Assembly: GCF_000504305.1 (NCBI RefSeq)
Contig: NZ_KI632512.1
Location: 2,354,250-2,418,249 of the forward strand
DNA: 64,000 nt
Direction: 5' to 3'
Origin: Nitratidesulfovibrio termitidis HI1
GTDB taxonomy: Bacteria > Desulfobacterota > Desulfovibrionia > Desulfovibrionales > Desulfovibrionaceae
Both the position numbers and the translations under genes were made by a program. Positions 1 to 8,948 of this stretch are shown piece by piece (positions within the stretch are counted from its first letter, which is position 1; each line of letters begins with the position of its first letter). The notes under the pieces are model-generated. The model was not told where the DNA came from. It worked only from the letters and a program-made list of their open reading frames with translations, and did not search any database.

Positions 1-1100
1 ACCTGCTGTCAAAGAAGGGCTCTGCCGAACTATACGAGCACTGCCCTCATATCGACAGAGTCATCCCGTTTGAAGAAAAGGAAATCGCCAATAACCACAC
101 TGCGGCAAAGGCTCTCATTGAAAGGCTGCGGGCCACTCACTACGACCTCTCCATAAATTCCGTCTTTTCGCGCGACTACGTATCAGACCTGCTCGCAACG
201 GAGTGCCTTGCAGGTTGCAGGATCGCGTTCCGTGGCGATATGTGCAATGTCCGCCACGAGTTCCACAATGCGTTCACCAGCGCCTACACGCATTTTATTG
301 ACACTACGGAAAGCGTCGAGCTTCACAGATACAACGACCTGCTGCGCGCACTGGGCGCAGATACCCGCGAGCCCCTGCATCCTCAGGTATGGCTGTCTCC
401 GGATGATGAGGCAGCAGCAGAAAAACTGCTCCTGGCCGCCAAGAGCCGAAAGCTTATCGCCGTCTTTCCTGGAGCGCTCCACTATCACAAACGCTACCCC
501 AGGCTCGGCGAGGCGCTTGAAGACTATGCGGACCATACTGCCGTCGTGCTTGGTGGTCCCGACGCCCTGCAGGGCCAGGACACCTTTTGTGCTGGCTTTC
601 CCGGCCAAACCCTCAGGCTCGTTGGCAAGACCACCGTGCGCCAGATGATAGCGATCATCAGAAAATGCGCATTCTACGTAGGTTCGGACTCTTCTGGTGC
701 GCATGCCGCCTGCGCAGCGAAAATTCCGAACATTGTGCTTCTCGGCGGCGGCCATTTTGGAAGATTTTTCCCTTACTCCAACCTTACATCTGTAGTTTCC
801 GTTCCTCTTTCATGCTATCAATGCAACTGGAAGTGCCCTTACCCAAGCGCTTATTGCGTCTCTGGCATCTTGCCGGAAGTCTTGTCCTTCAGCATTGCGG
901 AAACGCTTCGGACAAAAAGCGTGAAACCGCGCATTTTCATTCAAGGACATACGCTTTGGCCACAGGCCAAGGAGCAGCCTGCATGGCGAGGTGAGCAGGC
1001 GCAGATCAACTTTGCGGAAGTGATTCCCGTAACGAAGGCGCACCTGTCCACCCGTATGCGCCCGTGTACGCCCGTATGCGCAGATGACCCTTCCCGGTGA
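1..1100 (+). CDS. Glycosyltransferase family 9 (heptosyltransferase-like), 5' end cut by window
   Basis: The reading frame is open from base 3 and runs without a stop to TGA at 1098-1100, so the true start lies outside the window. Visible protein is about 365 aa. The central part has the GT9 pattern: a strand ending FPGALHYHKRYP, then VVLGGPD, then YVGSDSSGAHAACA, the usual nucleotide-sugar loop with a Gly-Ser/His pair. A Cys-rich stretch (CYQCNWKCPY) follows, as seen in many GT9 proteins. Family members add heptose or other sugars to LPS core or glycans at the cytoplasmic face. The next genes, on the other strand, are also surface-polysaccharide genes. The acceptor cannot be told from sequence. 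Confidence 0.85.
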   Translation, partial: LLSKKGSAELYEHCPHIDRVIPFEEKEIANNHTAAKALIERLRATHYDLSINSVFSRDYVSDLLATECLAGCRIAFRGDMCNVRHEFHNAFTSAYTHFIDTTESVELHRYNDLLRALGADTREPLHPQVWLSPDDEAAAEKLLLAAKSRKLIAVFPGALHYHKRYPRLGEALEDYADHTAVVLGGPDALQGQDTFCAGFPGQTLRLVGKTTVRQMIAIIRKCAFYVGSDSSGAHAACAAKIPNIVLLGGGHFGRFFPYSNLTSVVSVPLSCYQCNWKCPYPSAYCVSGILPEVLSFSIAETLRTKSVKPRIFIQGHTLWPQAKEQPAWRGEQAQINFAEVIPVTKAHLSTRMRPCTPVCADDPSR

Positions 1101-1123
1101 CGCGTAACGGAGCAGCATCTGCA

Positions 1124-1176
1124 CCCGCTGCCCCCGCTGCTCCCGCTGCTCCCACTGGTCCCACTGGTCCCGTTGT
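1124..1176. repeat. Short tandem repeat of 9-nt units
   Basis: Imperfect 9-base units (gctgctccc, then actggtccc twice) lie in the gap between the GT9 gene and the convergent polysaccharide gene. Read on the minus strand the run would encode Gly-Thr-Ser/Gly-Ser-Ser triplets, but no credible gene contains it. The same type of unit occurs inside the next gene (2462-2547). The rest of the 1101-1611 gap holds no gene that I can support. Confidence 0.7.
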
Positions 1177-1493
1177 CGCCCTGCTTCCCTTCGGCAGTGC
1201 CCCGCAGCCGGCGTGACGCGGCGGCCCCGCAATGCGCGGGCAATCATTTCGGTGCTTGCGTGTGCAGCGCTCCTCCCCTGTACTGCGGCGGGAGAACTCT
1301 CATCCTGTGCGGATACAGTAACGATGCGCGTCAAATGCGCCCCGGGAACAGGGCTTGAAAGGAGAGATTCCGGGCACGTCGGCCTTTTGAGCCCGCGCCG
1401 CCAACAGAACGTCCACCCGTCAAACCCGGCAGTCGTCCTTCCACATGCTCGAACTTACTGGCGCGCCGTCCCCCTGCCGCACAGGCAGTCCGC

Positions 1494-1536
1494 AAAAAAG
1501 AAACCCGGGCACGACTGGTCGTACCCGGTTTTTTTC
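1494..1536. terminator. Bidirectional intrinsic terminator
   Basis: Arms AACCCGGGCACGAC and GTCGTACCCGGTT form a near-perfect stem. It is preceded by an A-run and followed by seven Ts, so it can stop transcription on both strands. It sits between the convergent GT9 gene and the minus-strand gene ending at 1612. Confidence 0.85.
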
Positions 1537-1611
1537 CGGCCATGCCGGACTGCCAGCGGCAGCGTGATACACGCGAGAACCCCGGCGCGCCGCCACGGAT
1601 GCGCGCGGGGA

Positions 1612-3033
1612 TCACCCCCTGTCGAACACCACCAGCGTTTCCTCGGTGTCGCGCAGCCAGTACAGGGGGTCAACCGGGGCCATGTACCCCTCCATGACCG
1701 ACGAGGGGCAGAACAGCGGTTCCGCGCCCGCCTTGGGCGTGCGGTTCAACACCTGTGCAAGGGCCGAGGTAAGCGGTTTGAGGTAGCCGTGGCAACCGCC
1801 GTCGCCGGTCACGAGGCCCGCCAGTTCGGGCGCAAGCCACGACACGGCCATAAGCAGCAGGCGCGTATTGGTGGTGCGATTCCACTGCACCGGGTGCTCC
1901 ACGTGCAGGGCCACGGGAGAATGGCAGAACGAACGGGGCACGCCGCACCGCGCCGCCCAGGCGGGCAGAAAGACGTCCCAGGCTGGCTGACCGATAACGA
2001 ACCCGGTGCGCGGCACCCGCTCAAGGAACGACGCGGGGAAGAGATAGAAGTCAAAGCCCGGTTCCAGCAGAGTGCCAAGGGTGTCCTCTGCCCTGCGCAC
2101 GTTGATGCGCGACCCGTAGACCAGTCGCTTCGCCGCCACGCCGCACAGGCGGTCCCAGTCCTGCGGCTCGCCGCGCAGCACGATGTCGGCGTTGATGATG
2201 CCGCACAGCGGTTCGCCGGTTTCGGCCAGCGCGTCCAGCAACGCATCAAGGTACTGGTAGTCCCTGCCGTATTCCGCGCGCGCCGTGTCTTCGCACAACC
2301 GGAATTCCACGCCCGGAAACAGCGGGGCCAACTGGTCGCGCTCTTGCGCGGTGTTCACCGAAAGCACCCGCAGCCCGCGCTGCAACCACGAATCCACTGC
2401 CATGCGGCTGGTTTCGACGCCTTTGGGGGGGATGCTGGTGGCCACTACCGGTCGGGGAGCGCCAGCCAGGCCGACTGCTCCTACTGGACCTGCCGGCCCG
2501 GTCTGGCCGGTCGGGCCGGTCTGGCTGGTCGGGCCGGTCGGGCCGCCTTCCCTGCCCGGCCGAAGCCTGCGGCGCAGCGCATGGTAATTGATCTGCGCGC
2601 AGCTGTCCGCCGGGGCACGGCGCACGGCCTGTCCGAACAACACGCAGGCGCGGGGCAGGTCGCCCTGCTGCATGTGGGCGAATGCCGACAGTTTCAGGGC
2701 TTCGGCGTGCTGGCCGTTTCGGCGCAGCACCTGTTCGAGCAGGGGCAGCGCCTTTTCGGGTGCGCCTTCCGCCAGCAGCAGGCGGGCAAGCTCCACCACC
2801 GGCAGCGCAAGGCCGGGCCGCTGCCTGCACAGCCGCTCCGCCGCGCGCAGGGCGGCAGACATGTCGCCCCGACGCAGCCTGTCCAGCACGGGCGCAAGCA
2901 CCTCCTGCGCATGTTCGCGCAGAATCAGTTCGTCAGGGTCGCGGGCCACGTGGTCCGGGAAAATGAATCCCCGTCCCATCCCCCCGGCGGGGTCGAGCCC
3001 GGGCGCCATCCATGGGCGTTGTGGTATGGACAT
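1612..3033 (-). CDS. TPR-like protein with collagen-like linker and putative glycosyltransferase-like C-terminal domain
   Basis: The protein is 473 aa from ATG at 3033; the frame extends further upstream but would overlap the preceding gene. Residues ~30-150 are helical TPR-like repeats (ALRAAERLCRQRP, ALPLLEQVLRRNG, LPRACVLFGQAVRRAP). Residues ~155-185 are a Gly-X-Y run encoded by a 9-nt tandem repeat. The C-terminal ~285 residues contain LCGIINADIVLRG and FVIGQPAWDVFLPAW. I read this as reminiscent of GT-A-type transferases that recognise a polymer, but I cannot name the family. It lies 19 nt after the stop of the large glycosyltransferase gene, so they are probably co-transcribed. The role in surface glycan assembly is inferred from context only. 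Confidence 0.6.
   Translation of the reverse strand: MSIPQRPWMAPGLDPAGGMGRGFIFPDHVARDPDELILREHAQEVLAPVLDRLRRGDMSAALRAAERLCRQRPGLALPVVELARLLLAEGAPEKALPLLEQVLRRNGQHAEALKLSAFAHMQQGDLPRACVLFGQAVRRAPADSCAQINYHALRRRLRPGREGGPTGPTSQTGPTGQTGPAGPVGAVGLAGAPRPVVATSIPPKGVETSRMAVDSWLQRGLRVLSVNTAQERDQLAPLFPGVEFRLCEDTARAEYGRDYQYLDALLDALAETGEPLCGIINADIVLRGEPQDWDRLCGVAAKRLVYGSRINVRRAEDTLGTLLEPGFDFYLFPASFLERVPRTGFVIGQPAWDVFLPAWAARCGVPRSFCHSPVALHVEHPVQWNRTTNTRLLLMAVSWLAPELAGLVTGDGGCHGYLKPLTSALAQVLNRTPKAGAEPLFCPSSVMEGYMAPVDPLYWLRDTEETLVVFDRG
2462..2547 (-). repeat. In-frame tandem repeat encoding Gly-X-Y triplets
   Basis: About nine 9-nt units encode GPTGPT, QTGPTGQTGPAG and GPVGAVG triplets in the middle of the 1612-3033 protein. 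Unit borders keep the reading frame, so copy-number change would lengthen or shorten a flexible linker without breaking the gene. Confidence 0.8.
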
Positions 3034-3052
3034 GTGCAGTTCCCGTGGCGCG

Positions 3053-6000
3053 TCAGGTTTGTGCGGAGCGCGCCAGAATGGCCTCGCAGGTACGGCGGCA
3101 GTTCTGCCCGTCGCGCAGGGTGAAGAAGGCGTCGGCACGGCGTTCATAAAGTTCTTGCCGCCGACCGCCATGCCGCATGGTGTCGTCCAGCCACGCCTCC
3201 AGTTCCCCGGTGGTGCGCACCACCGGACCCAGCCCGTGGGCCGCGCAGTCGAAATATCCCTTCTGCCAGACATGGGTGGCGTAGATATCGGGCTTCTCCG
3301 GAAACTGATAGTAGGCCACAGGCCTGCCCATATACCCGAATTCGAAGGCCAGGGACGAATAGTCGGTCACCGCCACCGCGCAACCGACCAGAAAGTCCTG
3401 CACCGACCCGAGCTCGGCCCAGTCCAGAAAGGTGAATGCGTCGGAGCGGGGGAACAGCGGCAGGAAGCGCACCAGTTCCGGGTGCGGCAGGAACAGCAAC
3501 TTCCAGCCCCGGTCGCGGGCCATCCGGGCCAGCGACTGGCTGGACGTCACCGCGCTCCACGCCCGAAAGAAGTCGCTCTGCCGGAAATGCCGGGCCTCGC
3601 CGGGCCGCAGCCCGGAAGCGTGCGCCTCGTACACGTCGGGCCCGCCAAGGCGCAGGTGTTCCCGCCAGGTAGGGCAGAACAGCACGGTCCGGCCGGGCCT
3701 GCGCGTGGCGGCCTTGCGCAGCAGCGTATCGTGCCGGGGCAGGCCGGTAAGCGCCACCTCGCGCTCCGTGAGCTTGTACCTGCCCCCCAGCAGCGACGCA
3801 TATTCCAGCCGGGCGCTGGCCACCATCAAATCCAGCCGGATCTGGTTCAGCCAGCGCGAAAGATCGTCCTTGATTACCCCGTGCTGCAGGAAGGCCAGCT
3901 TGTACGGGGGCAGGCCCGTCAGGTCACGCATGCCCATGGGGTCGGCCACGGGCGGATCCACATGCGAGGACACCAGCCATTCGGCGTTGGCCAGCGCGAG
4001 GAAATGCTCTCGGCTGTGATAGGGCAGCAGGGGAAACCCCTCGCGTTCCAGCCGGGTCCAGTCGGCGGACCGGCGGTCGAGCACGAAATGCACCGGCAGG
4101 TCCGGCCTGTGCTCCAGCACCCAGCGGCACAGGTGCTCGGCGTTGTCGTCCGCCTTGTGCACCCGGTCCATGAACACCCACCCGCCACGGTACCTGGCCG
4201 CGCCGGGTTCGGCTGCCATGGCCAGGATGGCCTGCTGCTGCCCACCCAATGCCGATATGGGCAGATAAAAACGTTCGCACACGGCGTCCCGGTCCAGGGT
4301 CTCCAGCAGGGCACCCCGGCAGAGTACACCGGGCCGCTCGCCGTCCACCTCGGGGCACACGGGCTGCCCTTGCGGCAGGTCCACCCAGAAGCGCTGCTCG
4401 CGCAGCAATGCACGCCCGCCCAGGTAGTGCACGCAGGTCCTGGCCCAGCGCATGTCCACCGGCTGGCCCTCGGCATTGTGCAGGGCATATGCGGGCGCGC
4501 CCTGCTCCATTGCCCCGTCGGCCTTCCCGGTATCCGCGTCATCGCCGTCACCGGGACCGCAGGTGGTCCAGTGCACGAGCTGGGCCTGCCCGCCGCCCGG
4601 AGCGAGGTCGGTCAGCACGAAAGGTGCGGAGGTGAATCCCGCCCCCTTGAACGCCCCCAGCATGGCAATGCGGGTGCGCAACTCCAGCGACGGCAGGCGT
4701 GAAAGCAGCACCTGCCGCGCATCCACGTTGCGGAACAGCAGGGCCATGAGGTCGAAGAAGGTCGTCCAGCCGTCCGCGTCCAGCACGCCCGCCACCCCGC
4801 CGTCCAGCAGGCGGACCATGTACCAGTGGCTTTCGTACAGCACCAAGTTCTGGACGAAGGCGGGCACCTCGCCAAGGACGCGCCGGTACTGCTGCACAAT
4901 ATCCAGGTAGCCGTACAGTATCTGCTCGCGATACTTGGCGGGAGATTGCCAGCCCCCCTCCACCAGCCCGCTGCCAGCGCCCCTCCTGCGATACAGGTAA
5001 TGGGCCTCCTTCACGAAGGCCACGCGAAAATCGCGTGCGCGCAACAGCAGCAGGTTCAGGAAATGGGCGTCCTCGAAGGTGGGGCGGATGCGCTCGTCAA
5101 GGCTCAGGCCCGTGGCTCCCAGCACCTGACTACGGATGAAGCAGGAACTCAGCGAGAGTTGGATGCATTCCGGCTCCGCCATGAGATCGGCCACCCGCGT
5201 GGACTCGAACTTGTAAGCCAGCGGATGGGCATCGCCGATGCGGCCCGTGCCATCCTCGTACAGCCGGGTGTTGCACGCCACCACCGGGCCGTCGTAGCAG
5301 TTGGCCGTCAGGAAATTCCGCACCGTCTCGAAATAGTCGGGGGCGACCATGTCGTCGGCGTCAATGAACCCCACCCAGTCGCCGGTGGCGTGGGCAAGCC
5401 CGGCGTTGCGGGCGGACGCAGGACCGCCGTTCTCCTTGCGGACCACCACCACGCTGGAGGGATATCGCCGCGCCCAGCGCCCGGCCACAGCAGGTGTGTC
5501 GTCCGTGGAACCGTCGTCCACCAGCACGACCTGGATGTTAGCTGCGAAATCCAGCGTTTGCCGTTCAAGGCTGGTGAACATCTCGTCCAGCCACGGCGCC
5601 GCGTTGTACGCGGCGGTCACCACGCTGAACAGAAATCCCTTTTGCCCACTCTCGCGTGCTTCGGCCAGACGAAGTGCCGGGTCACCCCCGGCGGAGTCGG
5701 CAGCGCCCGCCGCACGCGCATCCGCACCGGGTGGCCTGACCGGAAAAATCGGGGACGCGGCGGAAGCAGGGGAAGTGGGAGGATCTGCCGGGGACGCGGC
5801 CTCGTCTCTTTCCCCGCGGCGCATGATCCGCACTATGTCCTGCGCGGCGCAGACCCCCACCGTATCGTGGTGCCAGCGCAAATAGAGGCATGCCGGATAG
5901 ATGCCCCTCGCCGCCTGCTGCATGGAGCAACGCCCCTTGCGCAGCATGGCCAGGGTCTGGCGCACTTCGGCAATGCGCGCGTCGATGAGCGGCAGCAGCC

Positions 6001-7033
6001 TGTCCTCGCGCATGCGCCACAGGGACAGGCAATCGCGGTGCAGTTCCGGCAGGTCGCGCTCGCGCAGGCCATGCTCCGGAAACTCCGCTTCCGGCGAACC
6101 GGGCGCGGCCATGGGCGGCGCCATGCCCTCGGTGGCGCGCAACAGTTCCTGCAAATTTTCCACCCGACCGACCACCGCCGCAGGCAGGCCGCGCCAGTAG
6201 GACACATCGGCCCTGCGGATGTGGCGGTAGTGCACGACCATGTCGTCGTGGCGCGCGAACATGCGCACAGCGCCGCCGCCCCGCACCCGGAACATGCGCC
6301 CGAAGTCGGTCACCGAAAGATCGTGGCGGTGTTCTGCCGCGCATCCTTCGCGGAACAGCACGCCCACTGGCGGATCAAGCCGTGCCAGCCGGTGGCCGAT
6401 CTCGATGTCCTCCGCGCCCCACAGTTCGCCCGTGAACGCCTCGTCGAACAGCCCCGCGTCGAACAGGGCCTGCCGGGGCGTGCTGACATTGCAGGTGTAA
6501 TAGTGGCCGCCGCCATACAGGACGTCCTGCCGCAGGCTGCCATACTCGAACACGAGGTCGGAACGGGTAAGCGTGAACCCCCAGAGCCTGGAGCGAAACG
6601 CCCGGGGCAGCTCGAACCGGCCCAGGATGGAAATGCGCAGTTCGGGCAGTGCCAGATGGGTTTCCAGATGCCCGCGCAAGCCGTTTGGCTCCAGCATCGC
6701 ATCGTCATTCAGAAAGAGGACATACTCCCCTCGCGCCGCCCGAATGCCCACATTGCGCGCACGGGCAGGCCCCCCCCGCGACGGCTGGCAGAATGTGCGC
6801 ATGGAGAACGGTGCCACATGCGTCGCCAGAAATTCCGGGGTTCCGTCGGTGGAACCGTCGTCCACCACCAGCACCTCGAACCGGTCGCGCGGCAGGGTCT
6901 GCGCCGCCAGGCACTCCAGGCACTGACGCAGGATATCCAGCCTGTTGCAGGTGGGAATGACGACGGACAGCAGCGGGGCGAAATCCTTTCCCCCCTCCGC
7001 GCCCGGAAATGGGATGCGTGGTTCCGTGTCCAT
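3053..7033 (-). CDS. Trifunctional glycan polymerase: GT2 + GT2 + CDP-glycerol glycerophosphotransferase-like
   Basis: The protein is 1326 aa with ATG at 7033. Domain 1 (~20-260) is a GT2 transferase with LSVVIPTCNRLDILRQC, VDDGSTDG and the metal-site region FLNDDAM. A second GT2 (~465-700) has FSVVTAAYNAAPWLDEM, VDDGSTDD and VGFIDADDMV. The C-terminal ~400 residues match the Glyphos_transf family of TagB/TagF type: FLQHGVIKDDLS, TVLFCPTWREHL and VTDYSSLAFEFGYMGRP. That family moves glycerol-phosphate from CDP-glycerol onto a growing chain. Together the domains would build a sugar/polyol-phosphate repeat at the cytoplasmic membrane. No membrane segment is seen. The next minus-strand gene starts 19 nt after its stop. 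Confidence 0.88.
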   Translation of the reverse strand: MDTEPRIPFPGAEGGKDFAPLLSVVIPTCNRLDILRQCLECLAAQTLPRDRFEVLVVDDGSTDGTPEFLATHVAPFSMRTFCQPSRGGPARARNVGIRAARGEYVLFLNDDAMLEPNGLRGHLETHLALPELRISILGRFELPRAFRSRLWGFTLTRSDLVFEYGSLRQDVLYGGGHYYTCNVSTPRQALFDAGLFDEAFTGELWGAEDIEIGHRLARLDPPVGVLFREGCAAEHRHDLSVTDFGRMFRVRGGGAVRMFARHDDMVVHYRHIRRADVSYWRGLPAAVVGRVENLQELLRATEGMAPPMAAPGSPEAEFPEHGLRERDLPELHRDCLSLWRMREDRLLPLIDARIAEVRQTLAMLRKGRCSMQQAARGIYPACLYLRWHHDTVGVCAAQDIVRIMRRGERDEAASPADPPTSPASAASPIFPVRPPGADARAAGAADSAGGDPALRLAEARESGQKGFLFSVVTAAYNAAPWLDEMFTSLERQTLDFAANIQVVLVDDGSTDDTPAVAGRWARRYPSSVVVVRKENGGPASARNAGLAHATGDWVGFIDADDMVAPDYFETVRNFLTANCYDGPVVACNTRLYEDGTGRIGDAHPLAYKFESTRVADLMAEPECIQLSLSSCFIRSQVLGATGLSLDERIRPTFEDAHFLNLLLLRARDFRVAFVKEAHYLYRRRGAGSGLVEGGWQSPAKYREQILYGYLDIVQQYRRVLGEVPAFVQNLVLYESHWYMVRLLDGGVAGVLDADGWTTFFDLMALLFRNVDARQVLLSRLPSLELRTRIAMLGAFKGAGFTSAPFVLTDLAPGGGQAQLVHWTTCGPGDGDDADTGKADGAMEQGAPAYALHNAEGQPVDMRWARTCVHYLGGRALLREQRFWVDLPQGQPVCPEVDGERPGVLCRGALLETLDRDAVCERFYLPISALGGQQQAILAMAAEPGAARYRGGWVFMDRVHKADDNAEHLCRWVLEHRPDLPVHFVLDRRSADWTRLEREGFPLLPYHSREHFLALANAEWLVSSHVDPPVADPMGMRDLTGLPPYKLAFLQHGVIKDDLSRWLNQIRLDLMVASARLEYASLLGGRYKLTEREVALTGLPRHDTLLRKAATRRPGRTVLFCPTWREHLRLGGPDVYEAHASGLRPGEARHFRQSDFFRAWSAVTSSQSLARMARDRGWKLLFLPHPELVRFLPLFPRSDAFTFLDWAELGSVQDFLVGCAVAVTDYSSLAFEFGYMGRPVAYYQFPEKPDIYATHVWQKGYFDCAAHGLGPVVRTTGELEAWLDDTMRHGGRRQELYERRADAFFTLRDGQNCRRTCEAILARSAQT

Positions 7034-7141
7034 ACTTCTCGCATCTGGCGGCGAGCAGGGCCGCCTCGGAAAACGGTTGCCGGGCTCCGCCCGCCCCCCC
7101 GTATGCCGTGTCTTCGCGCCGGGCCGCTTCCGCCCGCGCCC

Positions 7142-7519
7142 TTACGCCTGCAAACGCAACGGCCCGTTGCCGTTGCCGCCGTCCTTTTCCTCACGGCTGA
7201 ACTGCACGGCGGTGCCGTAGCAGGAGAAGAACTTGGAGCCGTCGGGATGGAAGGCCACGTTCTCCTGGTAGCCCACGATGGCCTGGGCGCCCTTGTTCAC
7301 GGCGCGGGCCGCCATGCCGAAGAACGTCTCGTCGGAATCGTAGCCACGGCAGGCCACCAAGCCCAGCACGCGGCCTATCCTGCGGTCCTCGACGCCATCG
7401 GTGGTGACCACGGGAAAGCGCCCGGAAAGGAACAGCTCACGCACCCGCTCGAGGTTTTCGGTTTGCGCGGCCTCGGCCTTGCGCGCCTTTTTGTCGTTGC
7501 CGCCAAGCAGAAACAGCAT
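7142..7519 (-). CDS. YbjQ/UPF0145-like small protein
   Basis: The protein is 125 aa. ATG at 7519 is preceded by AAGGAGG at good spacing, so the longer upstream frame is not used. After a basic N-terminus (GGNDKKARKAEAA) the protein has FPVVTTDGVEDRRIGRVLG, then ARAVNKGAQAIVGYQENVAF. This resembles the YbjQ family, small proteins thought to form pentameric heavy-metal-binding-like assemblies with unknown function. No signal peptide or membrane helix is visible. It stands alone between the glycosyltransferase and a membrane-protein gene on the same strand. I am confident that it is a gene and moderately confident in the family. Confidence 0.72.
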   Translation of the reverse strand: MLFLLGGNDKKARKAEAAQTENLERVRELFLSGRFPVVTTDGVEDRRIGRVLGLVACRGYDSDETFFGMAARAVNKGAQAIVGYQENVAFHPDGSKFFSCYGTAVQFSREEKDGGNGNGPLRLQA

Positions 7520-7809
7520 GGGGAAGCCTCCTTGCGTTGAATCCGGCGGAATGCCGCCACGCCGCCGGATGATGCAAGAGCCTTGCCGCGCGCGCATCAT
7601 GCTGTATTTACATATAATAATCAAACAGAAAGCCGGGCGCGTCGAGAATACGACACCGCCCGGCACATTCCGCACCGCCATTGCGCGCCATCATTCCGGC
7701 GCACCGGCCCTGCGTGTCACGCGGCCCGCACACACCTGCCCGCGCCGCATCGCCCGCCATCCGCTGTCGGTTCCGCCCCGGCACCTTCCGAAAACCTTCC
7801 CGGCTGCGG

Positions 7810-8454
7810 CTACACCAGCGGCACCAGTCCCAGCGAGGCCCGGTACAGAAACCAGCCCAGCGCGGCCACGTACAGCACCAGCCCCACGATGACCAGCTTG
7901 AGCGACCACAGGAAATAGCGCGTCTTTCGGTTGCGCACGGCCAGCAGCCGCAGAAAGCTGGCCTCCACCGTGTCGCCGCGCAGGCTGGACATCCAGCGCA
8001 CCCGCACCACGCCGTACAACGCCACGAACAGTCCGGCCAGGATGCACACCAGCCCGGCCATCAGGGTCAGCCCGCTGAACGGCCCGGCGGCCGCCAGCCG
8101 GTGCCCGGAGAACCCGGCCACGGAAATGGCCAGCGCCCCCACGCCAAAGACCATCTGGGTGCGCTGGGTGACGATGCCGAACTGCTGTTGCAGGCTTTTC
8201 CACACTTCTGCCTCGCTGCCCAGCACCTGAAGCAGAAAACGGTATTCCTCGCACAGGGCGCAGGTGTCGTCGCGCCAGGACGGTCCGACGCGTTCGTAGT
8301 CGTCGGGCTGGCTCACGCCCTGCCTGGCCTGTCCGGCCTCAGGGCCGCCCTCGCCGCCAGCGCGGTCCCCGGTCTCCGGCGGCAGGCCGCAGGTGGACCC
8401 ATCCGCGGCGCCCCGCTTCCGTTCCGCAGCGCGCGGCGCAGGCTGTTCCGTCAT
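7810..8454 (-). CDS. Hypothetical membrane protein with three predicted helices
   Basis: The protein is 214 aa. ATG at 8454 has GGAAGGAG just upstream, which excludes a longer frame running through a tandem repeat. Residues 1-85 are polar and low in complexity. A soluble helical segment (DDTCALCEEYRFLLQVL...) is followed by two close hydrophobic helices around 105-160 and a third around 180-205. I do not recognise the family. It is divergent from the lactate sensor kinase gene; the shared 494-nt gap contains only tandem repeats and both upstream regions. No link to lactate metabolism can be shown. Confidence 0.7.
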   Translation of the reverse strand: MTEQPAPRAAERKRGAADGSTCGLPPETGDRAGGEGGPEAGQARQGVSQPDDYERVGPSWRDDTCALCEEYRFLLQVLGSEAEVWKSLQQQFGIVTQRTQMVFGVGALAISVAGFSGHRLAAAGPFSGLTLMAGLVCILAGLFVALYGVVRVRWMSSLRGDTVEASFLRLLAVRNRKTRYFLWSLKLVIVGLVLYVAALGWFLYRASLGLVPLV

Positions 8455-8483
8455 TGTCGGCTCCTTCCGGATGGCTCCGTACC

Positions 8484-8524
8484 CGTTATCCGTATCTGTA
8501 TCCGTATTCGTATTCGTATTCGTC
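8484..8524. repeat. Hexanucleotide tandem repeat (cgtatt/cgtatc)n
   Basis: About six 6-nt units lie just upstream of the start of the 7810-8454 gene. Such a short perfect run is prone to slippage. It lies in the 5' region of that gene and could alter promoter spacing, though no promoter was identified there. Confidence 0.75.
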
Positions 8525-8804
8525 AGAATATCTCCGGCGGGCCGCCTGCACAAGCGCGGCACGCCCGATACGCCGGGCATGCCGGACATGCCGGGTACAC
8601 AGGCCCACCAGAGGCGCGAGACGAAACCGCGTGCAGCGCCGGGCAGCACGGTTGCAGTTCTTGACCTTGGCGGGGAAGTCCAGCATTAGTTGCACTCACG
8701 GTGGCGGCACTGCAAACCGTGCGGTCAAACAGCACCCCGTCCTCGCTGGCGGAGCGCCCGCGGACGTCGCTGCCCGGAATGCCGCACTGGTCCGTCTGCC
8801 CATT

Positions 8805-8885
8805 CCGGCCTGCCTGGCCAGTCTGAACAATCTGGGCAGTCTGGACAATCTGGTCTGGCTGGCCAGTCTGGACCGGCTGGCACGT
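8805..8885. repeat. 9-nt tandem repeat (cagtctgga/caatctggN type)
   Basis: About eight imperfect 9-nt units lie in the non-coding region before the sensor kinase start. On the minus strand they would read as Gln-Thr-Gly/Gln-Ile-Val triplets. They resemble the collagen-like units at 2462-2547 and 38021-38096 but are not inside a supported gene. Confidence 0.7.
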
Positions 8886-8948
8886 GCGTCCCGTCCGTCC
8901 CGGTGTCCCGACCTTCCCCGCACCACAGCCTTTCGGCGGAACCTCCGC

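Noticed and set aside
1213-3123. 636-codon plus-strand frame overlapping the polysaccharide genes
   Set aside because: It is rich in Arg/His/Pro with no domain and lies opposite a frame with TPR and transferase-like features, so it is a shadow.
8484-8885. CRISPR-like array
   Set aside because: The units are 6-9 nt with no spacers and no cas genes nearby; these are simple tandem repeats.
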